This document shows, piece by piece, positions 6,881 to 12,469 of a stretch of DNA of 12,469 nt (the stretch's first letter is position 1; every line of letters starts with the position of its first letter). This DNA comes from Haloferacaceae archaeon (lineage in GTDB: Archaea; Halobacteriota; Halobacteria; Halobacteriales; Haloferacaceae). Where the stretch lies: positions 1-12,469 of the forward strand of contig JAHENP010000109.1 in NCBI GenBank assembly GCA_018609965.1, written 5' to 3'. The notes beneath the pieces are model-generated. The model worked only from the letters and a program-made list of their open reading frames with translations, was not told the origin of the DNA and did no database searches. A program made the position numbers and the translations under genes.

Positions 6881-7306
6881 ATGACACCGGAGTCGACAGT
6901 GCGGGCGTACTACGACGCACTGCGTGAGGGGGAGTCGCTCGCGGCGTTCTTTCTGGAGTCGCCCGCCGCAGTCAAATACGGGATCGGTGAACGGCTCGAC
7001 GGCTACGCGGCCATCGCGGATGGGCTGGGCTCACAGACGGCACGCACCCGCGAGTGGACCGTCGAGAGTGACGCACTCCAGATTGTCGACCGCGGCGACC
7101 ACGCCGCCGTCTCGGATCGGGTGCGGATGGAGTGGTACGACACCGACGACTTCGAGACCCACGCCTACGACACGCGCTGGAGCGGCACACTCACCCGGAC
7201 GGACGACTCCGGGGTCGACAGCGCCGACGCGACGGCCGCTGGTGAGGACGTGGTCTGGAAGTTCGCGGGGATGCACGTCTCCGTCGCCGGCCCGACGGAG
7301 GAGTGA
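6881..7306 (+). CDS. NTF2/SnoaL-like domain protein
   Basis: The 141-residue product has the length and pattern of a small NTF2-like alpha+beta barrel. The N-terminal helix TPESTVRAYYDALREGE is the typical SnoaL-like opening. It is followed by strands in WTVESDALQIVDRGDHAAVS, VRMEWYD and RWSGTLTR, and the end VWKFAGMHVSV matches the terminal strands of this fold. Such proteins are small enzymes or ligand-binding domains, and the substrate cannot be deduced here. The ATG at 6881 is supported by an ACATTA box about 28 bases upstream (leaderless). The stop TGA shares its last base with the ATG of the next gene, so the two are probably co-translated. Confidence 0.8.
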   Translation: MTPESTVRAYYDALREGESLAAFFLESPAAVKYGIGERLDGYAAIADGLGSQTARTREWTVESDALQIVDRGDHAAVSDRVRMEWYDTDDFETHAYDTRWSGTLTRTDDSGVDSADATAAGEDVVWKFAGMHVSVAGPTEE

Positions 7307-7536
7307 TGGTCGGACCCTCGACGACCAAAGCGGAACGCGACACCGCTCGGAGCCGGATGAAGGTCGGGTTCGTCGGGCTGGTCGCCGCCTCAGGTGGGTT
7401 GGTCGCGTTCCAGTCGGGTGCGACCCCGGTCCAAGCGCTCGTCGCGGCCGTCGCCGGCGCGGTCGTCGGCGGCGCGTTGCTGTGGTTCGTGCTCGGCATT
7501 CTCGACGACATCCAACCGGGTGTCCGGCCGCCGTAG
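7306..7536 (+). CDS. Small two-helix membrane protein
   Basis: The start ATG overlaps the preceding stop (TGATG) and is preceded by GGAGGAG, consistent with translational coupling to the NTF2-like gene. The 76-residue product has a basic N-terminus (KAERDTARSRMK) and two hydrophobic helices at about 19-37 and 43-66, the second Gly/Ala-rich (AGAVVGGALLWFVLGIL). A short tail follows (DDIQPGVRPP). By the positive-inside rule both ends should face the cytoplasm. I do not recognise the family. The operon arrangement suggests it works with, or anchors, the NTF2-like protein, but that is inference. Confidence 0.75.
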   Translation: MVGPSTTKAERDTARSRMKVGFVGLVAASGGLVAFQSGATPVQALVAAVAGAVVGGALLWFVLGILDDIQPGVRPP

Positions 7537-7590
7537 TCGTAGCCTGTGATCGGCGGGTCGTCGGTGTCGACGGCGACAGCGTGTGCGGGC

Positions 7591-8148
7591 TCAAGCGCGG
7601 CAGATGTCGAGGAAGTTCTGGAACACCGCCTCGCCGCGTTCCGTGTGGGCCACCTCGGGGTGCCATTGGACACCGAACAACCCTCGGTCGGGATCGCTCA
7701 TCGCCTCGACGCCACACACCTCGCTGGTGGCGGTGCGGGTGAACCCCGCCGGGAGCGCCGTGACCTCGTCGGCGTGTGACGCCCACGTTCGGGTCTCGGG
7801 GGCCAGCGAGCCGATCAGTGGGTCGTCGTCGTCGGTCACCTCGACGGTCACGTCGGCGTAGCCGCCGTAGTCACCGCTCTCGACGCGCCCACCGAGTTCG
7901 TCGGCCATCAACTGCATCCCGAGACAGATTCCGAGCACCGGGACATCGGCGTCGAGATACTCCGCGGCACGGCCGGTGCGGTCCATCGACGGCCCGCCCG
8001 AGAGAACGACCCCGTCGGCATCAACCTCGTCGGGTGGGGTCTCGTTGTCGACAATCGCGGTGTCGACGCCGGCGTCCCGTAGGGCGCGTTTCTCCAGATG
8101 TGTGAACTGCCCGTGGTTGTCGATCACCACGATCCGAGGGTCTGACAT
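7591..8148 (-). CDS. guaAA: GMP synthase glutamine amidotransferase subunit A
   Basis: This is the class I glutamine amidotransferase half of the two-subunit archaeal GMP synthase. It releases ammonia from glutamine for the separate ATP-pyrophosphatase subunit (GuaAB), which converts XMP to GMP in purine synthesis. The 185-residue product has the oxyanion-strand motif VVLSGGPS (about 47-54), the nucleophile in GICLGMQ (C75), and the rest of the triad in VQWHPEVAHTE (H163 and E165). The length is that of the standalone archaeal subunit. The ATG at 8148 is chosen over a longer frame to 8175, because SDPRIVVIDNHGQFTHLE is the family N-terminus. No partner subunit gene is seen in this window. It is convergent with the two-helix membrane protein gene. 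Confidence 0.95.
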   Translation of the reverse strand: MSDPRIVVIDNHGQFTHLEKRALRDAGVDTAIVDNETPPDEVDADGVVLSGGPSMDRTGRAAEYLDADVPVLGICLGMQLMADELGGRVESGDYGGYADVTVEVTDDDDPLIGSLAPETRTWASHADEVTALPAGFTRTATSEVCGVEAMSDPDRGLFGVQWHPEVAHTERGEAVFQNFLDICRA

Positions 8149-8319
8149 GTCGCTCTGTACTCCGGGGAGGCTCAAGAACCGTTCGGGATCGACGGCGGTC
8201 GGCCGCCGGTATCAACGGTTTTCAGTCGAGAAACCCGGAGCGGTCCACTGTGATTCTTTTTGTCCCGAGAGCGTAGCTGCTACCCACACACGACACCGAG
8301 GTGGGCACACTCGGCGCCA

Positions 8320-8327
8320 GGAGGTGG
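8320..8327 (+). promoter_or_regulatory. Strong Shine-Dalgarno site before the permease pseudogene
   Basis: GGAGGTGG lies 7 bases before the ATG at 8335 and is almost a full complement of the haloarchaeal 16S rRNA 3' end. It marks the ancestral start of the decayed permease gene. Confidence 0.6.
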
Positions 8328-8334
8328 CCACTGA

Positions 8335-9155
8335 ATGTCGACAGTCGCCACGAGCGGAGACGCGGCGCGGTTGCCGACCGAGACGCGAGTGTCGGGCGAG
8401 TGGGCGTGAACACGTCACGCCCGCAGCGGAGGTTCCTCCGACAGCAACGGTTGCCCGTGTTCGTCGCGCCGGCTGTGTTCGTCGCCGGTGGGGTTCGCGA
8501 CGACGACCGGCTCCGGGGCCGGCTGCTGGCTGGGGTTCTGGTGGCTGTTCCCGTGTGTCTTATTGGGTGTGACGACCACCAACACGGTCGGGATCGGCCG
8601 GTGGGCGTTGTTCTTCCCGTTCCTGATCTTCGTGTTCCCGTTGGGTGCAGAGCCACTCACCCCGGAGACACTGGTGAAGGTCGGACTGATCAGCGAGGCG
8701 TTCAGGCTGTCGAGTTCCGCGGTAGCGTTCGTCCAGTACGGGCTCGTCGACCGCCGGCTGGCCGTGTCGCTCGTCGCCGGGGGCGTTCCGTTCGTCGGCG
8801 GCGGCGCGTTGTTGTCGTTCGTCATCCCGGAGCCGGTGTGCCACGGACTGCTCGGAGCGGCGTTGTTGGCCGCCTCGGTGTTGTTGTTCCGGACCAACCT
8901 CGGCCACGAAGAGGGTCACGGCGACGACACCGCCGCGACGGACGGTGGCCGCATGGACCTGCCGGACGACCTCCGAGGGTTCGGGCCGGCGGGCGCCGAG
9001 ACGGACACCGACGGGACGGTCACCCGCGCCGACCGCGACGAGAGTAACTACACGTACACCCGTGGAGAGTATCTCCGGCGGTTCCTGAACCACAGTGTCG
9101 AGAGGACGTTCTAAGGGTTGGCCGGCTTCGGAACCGGCGAACCCGGGATAGTCTC
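8335..9155 (+). pseudogene. Decayed TauE/SafE-type membrane permease
   Basis: The central frame (8488-9111) encodes a clear permease segment: FWWLFPCVLLG, NTVGIGRWALFFPFLIFVFP, LVKVGLISEAF and LSFVIPEP, then a cytoplasmic stretch ending YTYTRGEYLRRFLNHSV. From memory this matches the N-terminal half of haloarchaeal TauE/SafE (TSUP) anion exporters of roughly 330 residues or more. An ATG at 8335 with a strong Shine-Dalgarno site opens a protein-like frame that stops at TGA 8407. The next homologous piece (RRFLRQQRLPVFVAPAVFVA) is in another frame at about 8405-8490, and the frame changes back near the G run 8490-8493. A TAA at 9112 interrupts the match, which resumes as GLAGFGTGEPGIVSV and then ends. 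The second set of helices is absent. A shortened functional protein from the GTG at 8488 is possible but unlikely. Confidence 0.75.
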
Positions 9156-9190
9156 GGTAATAACTGTCACGGCCGTAGTGTGAGCTACTT

Positions 9191-9206
9191 TACAAACCAA
9201 TTAACT
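9191..9206 (+). promoter_or_regulatory. TATA box for the Tat-exported protein gene
   Basis: The AT-rich stretch holds AATTAA at 9199-9204, centred about 28 bases before the ATG at 9230, as expected for a leaderless haloarchaeal transcript. It begins shortly after the end of the permease remnant. Confidence 0.6.
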
Positions 9207-9229
9207 TCTTTTGTCTGCAACGGTACCGC

Positions 9230-10246
9230 ATGGGAGACAGATCCAGTTTCGGGCGGCGGGACGTGTTGCGGTCGGTCGGTGTGGCGGTCGGGTCGGCCGG
9301 TGTCGTAGGGCTCGGGAGCGCCAGCGACACGAGTGACAGCGCGACACCGGTCGGCGCGGCCGGTGCCAGTAACGACGAGGGGTTGCCGGTCGCGGCAGAC
9401 GGGCGGCTGGTGGTGACGGTGAGGCGGGTGACGGAGCGACAGTTCCGCATCCAACCGACGTTCTACAGCGAGGACCTGAACGAGCGGTACGGCACCCGGA
9501 CGTTCGAGTACGACCCGACGACGCTGCCGGCCGAGGAGGTGCCGGAGACGATCCGGGAGGGCGGGCAGTCGCGGTACACGTTCCGGACCCAGCGTGTCAT
9601 CGGGACACAGCGTGAACAACGCGTGTCCGAACGGACCGTGTGGGACAAACAGGTCGACGACGAGCAGGCACACCCGTTGTACGTCCCCGACATGGACGGC
9701 AACGTTCCGTTGTACAGCTACGCGACGGAGTCGGGCGCTCAGGGTGGCGGGCTCCAGGATCGGACCTCGCCGATGAACGTCGCCTGGGACGCCACCGACA
9801 CCGCCGACATCGAGTCTGCCATGGAGAGCGGGACGAACGGCTCGGAGTGGGGCAACGAGTGGATCTACCCCGACTTTCTCGTGAAAGACCTGTACGTCAA
9901 CCTCCCGGACGGCGGCACCAGATCCACGACGGCACACGTGATGCAGTCCTCCGGCTGGTGTCCAACCGAGCAGTACCACGTCCGGCTGTACGACGTGCCC
10001 TACTACGGCGTTAGCGCGATCGGGCAGGCGCACTACGATCCGTGTCTCCACGGCAATCCCGAGCGGTTCCTCTCGAAGATTCCGATGGTGGAACTCGATG
10101 TCGACTGGAAACTCGACCAGTCGCGCAACGAGGTCGACGACTTCTGGGAGAGCGGACACGGCGCGAACGCAGAGTTCACCTACGTCGGTAATACGGCCAG
10201 TGACTTCCCGTCACACAACGGGGTGTGGGTGTTCTTCGACGAGTGA
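9230..10246 (+). CDS. Tat-exported protein of unknown function
   Basis: The 338-residue product starts with a twin-arginine signal: SSFGRRDVLRS (R9, R10), a weakly hydrophobic Gly/Ala/Val segment (about 15-31), then a Ser/Thr/Asp-rich spacer. It should therefore be exported folded by the Tat system, the main secretion route in haloarchaea. The mature part is acidic, rich in Tyr, Trp and Asp, and lacks membrane helices, so it is probably soluble outside the cell. No lipobox cysteine is present near the signal. Only two cysteines are seen, C244 (GWCPTEQ) and C272 (YDPCLHG), 28 residues apart, so a disulfide is plausible. I recognise no catalytic family. A leaderless promoter supports the start. 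Confidence 0.85.
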   Translation: MGDRSSFGRRDVLRSVGVAVGSAGVVGLGSASDTSDSATPVGAAGASNDEGLPVAADGRLVVTVRRVTERQFRIQPTFYSEDLNERYGTRTFEYDPTTLPAEEVPETIREGGQSRYTFRTQRVIGTQREQRVSERTVWDKQVDDEQAHPLYVPDMDGNVPLYSYATESGAQGGGLQDRTSPMNVAWDATDTADIESAMESGTNGSEWGNEWIYPDFLVKDLYVNLPDGGTRSTTAHVMQSSGWCPTEQYHVRLYDVPYYGVSAIGQAHYDPCLHGNPERFLSKIPMVELDVDWKLDQSRNEVDDFWESGHGANAEFTYVGNTASDFPSHNGVWVFFDE

Positions 10247-10325
10247 CGGCCGCGGGTCAAGTGACGCTGACAGCAACGGTCGTCTCCACCGGGCGCCGAC
10301 AGCCACAATCACCTGTCCCTACGAG

Positions 10326-10733
10326 ATGACACGCGTGTCGCTCCCGTTCGTCTCCGCCGCCGTCCCTCGGAGCCTCGTCGCCGGCCTGCTCGCCGGGCTG
10401 CCGGTGGTGGCCGTCTACCTCTGGCGCGGGTTCAGTCTCGCCTCGTTTGGCGAGGAGCCGGGACTGACCCTGCTGCGACAGGGGTTCATGCTCGTCGGGT
10501 CGATGGTCGTCGGCGGTGTGCCGGTCGCGTTGTACGTCCGTTACGGGACGGTGAGCCCGCTCGTTGTCGCCGGCGTCCTGCTGGTGCCGACGTTGTTGGA
10601 ACGGAACCCGCCGGAGACGCCCGCGTTCGGGCTGTTGGTGTTTCTCTGGCCGGCCTGTGTCGTGGTCTATCTCGCCGTCGCCGGCGTCGAGTACGCGCTC
10701 AGAGCCGACGGGGCGGTCGGCGGACTGTGGTGA
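10326..10733 (+). CDS. Four-helix small membrane protein
   Basis: The 135-residue product has four predicted membrane helices at about 14-33, 52-72, 76-91 and 99-121, with short loops and a short C-terminal tail ending GAVGGLW. The ATG at 10326 is preferred over upstream codons in the same frame, which encode an implausible Ser/Thr/Arg-rich peptide overlapping the previous gene. No strong TATA box is visible, so it may be read from the Tat-protein promoter 79 bases upstream. The family and function are not recognised. It converges on the regulator gene with only 7 bases between stop codons. Confidence 0.75.
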   Translation: MTRVSLPFVSAAVPRSLVAGLLAGLPVVAVYLWRGFSLASFGEEPGLTLLRQGFMLVGSMVVGGVPVALYVRYGTVSPLVVAGVLLVPTLLERNPPETPAFGLLVFLWPACVVVYLAVAGVEYALRADGAVGGLW

Positions 10734-10744
10734 GCGGTGCTCAC
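10730..10744. terminator. Palindrome spanning both convergent stop codons
   Basis: GTGAGCGGTGCTCAC has 6-bp perfect arms and a 3-base loop. The left arm contains the TGA of the plus-strand membrane protein, and the right arm contains the TGA of the minus-strand regulator. It could form the same hairpin at the end of both transcripts. There is no adjoining T-tract, so terminator function is tentative. Confidence 0.4.
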
Positions 10745-11538
10745 GGGGTGTCCGTCGCCGGAACGGTCGGGCGGTCGTTCACATCCGGCAGATCCATCGC
10801 CGTCGCGACATCGGGGAACAACACCTCGAAGTACGGATCGCGGTCACGACCGACCGCGAGCACGGGAGCCAGCGCCTCGATCACGAGCATCGCCTCAGTC
10901 GGGCGGACGCCGACATCCCTGGCGACGCTCCGTCGTGTCGTCTCCCCGGCGTAGTGGAGCCCCGCACCCCGGAGCGTGGCGACGAGCGTCCCGAGCCCGT
11001 GACTGTCGTCGAAGCGAGCGAGTTCCTCGTCGGTTGCGGCGAGTGCGACGGCGTGCAACACGGTCGGGGTGACGACCACTGGACTGGCCGGGTCGACGAC
11101 CGCGACGGGGTCGGCGCGTAACTCCCGCGGGCGACCGGTGTCCGCGCGGGTGACGAGCCCGTGATCGACGAGCCGGTCGACGTACTCGTAGGCGGTCGAC
11201 TCCGAGAGGTCGAGCGCGTCGACCACCTCCGGCACCGTCGTCGGCTCCCAGTAACAGATGTACACGTACACCCGGGCCAGCGACGGCCGGTCCAACAACG
11301 TCGACAGCGTGTCGAGTCCCGACGGCGCCGCCGCCATCGCCGCCGGATCGAGCCGTGCCGCGTCGAGTTCCGCGACGTGTGTGTCGAGCCCGCCGTCTGC
11401 CGCTGCCGGACGCTCGTGGCTGTCGCTGTGTGGTTCCTCACCCGCTCGCGAGTCGGAGCCGGACTGTGGACTGCTGTCTGCTCGCGGGTCGTCGTCTCCG
11501 CGAATATCGTCGTCTCCTTGCGGGCCGTCGCCTGTCAC
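10741..11538 (-). CDS. Winged-helix transcriptional regulator
   Basis: From the GTG at 11538 the product is 265 residues. Residues 1-50 are very acidic and low-complexity (Asp/Ser/Gly/Glu). Residues 85-148 form a winged helix-turn-helix: SLARVYVYICYWEPTTVPEV, then a likely recognition helix in SESTAYEYVDRLVDHGLV and a wing with RADTGRPRELRAD. A helical C-terminal domain (about 152-245, including EELARFDDSHGLGTLVATL and VGVRPTEAMLVIEALAPVL) is probably for dimerisation or sensing. From memory this layout matches a common haloarchaeal HTH regulator group. The target is unknown. The frame extends to a GTG at 11649, but that adds a non-acidic peptide and runs over a TATA box, so the inner start is preferred. 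Confidence 0.8.
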   Translation of the reverse strand: MTGDGPQGDDDIRGDDDPRADSSPQSGSDSRAGEEPHSDSHERPAAADGGLDTHVAELDAARLDPAAMAAAPSGLDTLSTLLDRPSLARVYVYICYWEPTTVPEVVDALDLSESTAYEYVDRLVDHGLVTRADTGRPRELRADPVAVVDPASPVVVTPTVLHAVALAATDEELARFDDSHGLGTLVATLRGAGLHYAGETTRRSVARDVGVRPTEAMLVIEALAPVLAVGRDRDPYFEVLFPDVATAMDLPDVNDRPTVPATDTP

Positions 11539-11611
11539 ACGCTGAGTTCCGAGTTCCGTGGACTTCAGAGTACCGACGAACCCGGTGTGTCGTCCAGGTG
11601 GGTGACGAGTC

Positions 11612-11623
11612 GCTGTAAAAAAC
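11612..11623 (-). promoter_or_regulatory. Putative TATA box for the winged-helix regulator
   Basis: On the minus strand CGTTTTTTACAG is the only AT-rich element between the regulator gene and the gene upstream. It would place the transcript start near 11590 and leave a leader of about 50 bases before the GTG at 11538. It could also serve as the T-tract terminator for the upstream gene ending at 11705. Confidence 0.45.
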
Positions 11624-11704
11624 GGTGTGGCACCGACGAGCCGGAACACTACCTGCGGGGGCGGCCGGACGCGGCGCCCTCGCCGGCCGCGGTGTTCGCG
11701 CGGC

Positions 11705-12115
11705 TCAGTCGTCGACCGCCACCGGCGTCTCGACGACCGCGAACTGCAGCTGTGAGAGGGCGTCGAGACACGCCGCCTGCTCGTCGGGCGTCATCTCGTA
11801 GGGGACGCGGTGAACCCCATCCGGGAGCTGGTCTGCGCCGCGAGCGGCCCCCGCCGGCACCGTCCGCGCGTGCTCCACGTCGCCGATTGCCTCCGCGATC
11901 CCACACAGGAGCACCTGGAGTGTCGTCGCCGACACGACGCCGTCTGCCGCCAGCGTCTCCCGCACCGTCTCCGTCTCCCGAACTAACGACTCGATCCGGT
12001 AGCCGGGCAACGGAAGCTGTTCGACGGTCTCGACGTGCTGGTCGTACAGTTCGAGCAACTCCGATACGTCCACCGTGCCGTCATGCTTTTCAGACGGCGA
12101 ATCGTTCGAACACAT
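11705..12115 (-). CDS. Acidic protein of unknown function
   Basis: The 136-residue acidic product is mainly helical: DVSELLELYDQHVETVEQLP, a charged helix (RIESLVRETETVRETLAAD), a helix with TTLQVLLCGIAEAIGDVEHA, and a C-terminal helix in MTPDEQAACLDALSQLQFAV. There are no membrane helices, signal peptide or metal-binding cluster (three scattered cysteines). The ATG at 12115 is preferred. A GTG at 12130 would add five residues and lies within an inverted repeat. The best upstream box (GTTAAGTG on the minus strand, near 12223) is about 105 bases away, so the leader would run through the inverted-repeat cluster. I do not recognise the family. Confidence 0.7.
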   Translation of the reverse strand: MCSNDSPSEKHDGTVDVSELLELYDQHVETVEQLPLPGYRIESLVRETETVRETLAADGVVSATTLQVLLCGIAEAIGDVEHARTVPAGAARGADQLPDGVHRVPYEMTPDEQAACLDALSQLQFAVVETPVAVDD

Positions 12116-12221
12116 GTCGTGATGCTCCACGACGCAGCGGGGTAGGGTGATTCCAGCACCCTGCCACTCTTCGGAGTGACGCGCCCGCAGCGTCGCATCT
12201 GTCTGTGGTGCCTAGTGGCAC
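12077..12221. repeat. Cluster of consecutive inverted repeats
   Basis: Seven short inverted repeats follow one another: GCCGTC with GACGGC (12077-12098); palindrome GTTCGAAC (12104-12111); GTCGTG with CACGAC (12116-12133); GGTAGGGTG with CACCCTGCC (12141-12165, one G-T pair); CACTC-TTCG-GAGTG (12165-12178); GACGC with GCGTC (12178-12194); and GTGCC-TAGT-GGCAC (12208-12221). As plus-strand RNA, the fifth would be a C(UUCG)G tetraloop hairpin and the fourth would keep its wobble pair. On the minus strand the fourth has a C-A mismatch. The first two lie inside the 5' end of the unknown acidic gene, the rest in its upstream region. Confidence 0.6.
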
Positions 12222-12237
12222 TTAACGTTTTTCTTCT
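12208..12237 (+). terminator. Hairpin plus T-rich tract, possible plus-strand terminator
   Basis: GTGCC-TAGT-GGCAC (12208-12221) is followed directly by TTAACGTTTTTCTTCT. This is the form of a plus-strand terminator, although no plus-strand gene ends here. The same bases on the minus strand include a weak TATA candidate for the unknown acidic gene, so this reading is not exclusive. Confidence 0.35.
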
Positions 12238-12303
12238 AGTAAGAATTACGTTGCGAGTTACAAACTGAGTACGGGGTCGTGTGGTGTGAGCGGGGCGGGG
12301 AAA

Positions 12304-12335
12304 TCAATATCTGGTGTTGCACACGACCGTGTGTG
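12304..12335 (+). promoter_or_regulatory. Promoter and overlapping palindrome of the antitoxin-like gene
   Basis: TCAATATCTGG (12304-12314) is centred about 25 bases before the GTG at 12333, fitting a leaderless promoter. The expected transcript start falls in the inverted repeat CACAC-GACC-GTGTG (12320-12333), a position suited to an autorepressor site. Confidence 0.5.
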
Positions 12336-12469
12336 GTCGAAACAGTTCGACTCTCCGCGGAAGCTCACGAGCGACTCGTGGCGTGCAAGCACGACGACGA
12401 GACGTTTTCGGAGGCCGTCTTCCGGCTGACTGGCGGGCGGCCGTTGCGGGAACCCGGCGGGGTGCTGGA
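12333..12469 (+). CDS. VapB-like antitoxin, N-terminal part (3' end outside window)
   Basis: The GTG at 12333 opens a frame to the right edge, giving 45 residues. The pattern VETVRLSAEAHERLVACKHD, then DETFSEAVFRLTGGRPL, matches the short haloarchaeal VapB-type antitoxins (DNA-binding N-terminus with a conserved E/D-S/T-F-S-[DE]-x-[VI] block), recalled rather than searched. Such proteins bind and neutralise a PIN-domain VapC ribonuclease normally encoded immediately downstream, which would be beyond this window. No in-frame start exists further upstream near the promoter. A single unusual feature is the cysteine in VACKHD. Autoregulation through the palindrome at the transcript start is inferred. 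Confidence 0.7.
   Translation, partial: MVETVRLSAEAHERLVACKHDDETFSEAVFRLTGGRPLREPGGVL

Noticed and set aside
9185..10159. Open frame of 324 codons opposite the Tat-exported protein
   Set aside because: The plus-strand gene has a Tat signal, a leaderless promoter and acidic composition. The antisense product is Arg/Pro/His/Val-rich and mirrors its codons.
11161..12150. Open frame of 329 codons on the plus strand across the regulator and unknown acidic genes
   Set aside because: It spans two minus-strand genes and the gap between them, and is Arg/Pro/Ser-rich in the manner of a shadow frame.

Overview
The window is chromosomal-type DNA from a halophilic archaeon (class Halobacteria). The basis is high G+C coding sequence, very acidic proteins, TATA boxes about 27 bases upstream of start codons (leaderless transcripts), many GTG starts, and close protein matches from memory to haloarchaeal DpsA, UvrA and the split archaeal GMP synthase amidotransferase. 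The genus cannot be told.

Layout. 1-450: the end of a small membrane protein gene and a possible 39-residue ORF overlapping its stop. 472-4140 (minus): a membrane/zinc-knuckle protein downstream of uvrA. 4141-4391: a divergent control region between uvrA and dpsA, with a 7-bp perfect inverted repeat. 4392-4940: dpsA. 4941-5609: 669 bases without a convincing gene, holding a GC-rich tandem repeat, a 27-base direct repeat, T-tracts and a long imperfect palindrome. 5610-6727 (minus): a RimI-like acetyltransferase and a four-cysteine protein with a low-complexity insertion. 6881-7536 (plus): an NTF2/SnoaL-like protein overlapping a two-helix membrane protein. 7591-8148 (minus): guaAA. 8335-9155 (plus): a decayed TauE/SafE-type permease pseudogene. 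9230-10246: a Tat-exported protein of unknown function. 10326-10733: a four-helix membrane protein. 10741-12115 (minus): a winged-helix regulator and an unknown acidic protein. 12077-12221: a dense run of inverted repeats. 12333 to the right edge: the start of a VapB-like antitoxin gene, whose expected toxin partner lies outside the window.

How the genes fit together. UvrA (nucleotide excision repair) and DpsA (iron storage and oxidative DNA protection) are transcribed divergently and form a DNA-protection pair. GuaAA supplies ammonia to the separate GMP synthase ATP-pyrophosphatase subunit. Most other genes look like independent single-gene units. I did not find a clearly new multi-gene system. 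The items most worth a second look are the permease pseudogene, the inverted-repeat cluster beside the antitoxin gene, and the repeat-rich gap after dpsA.
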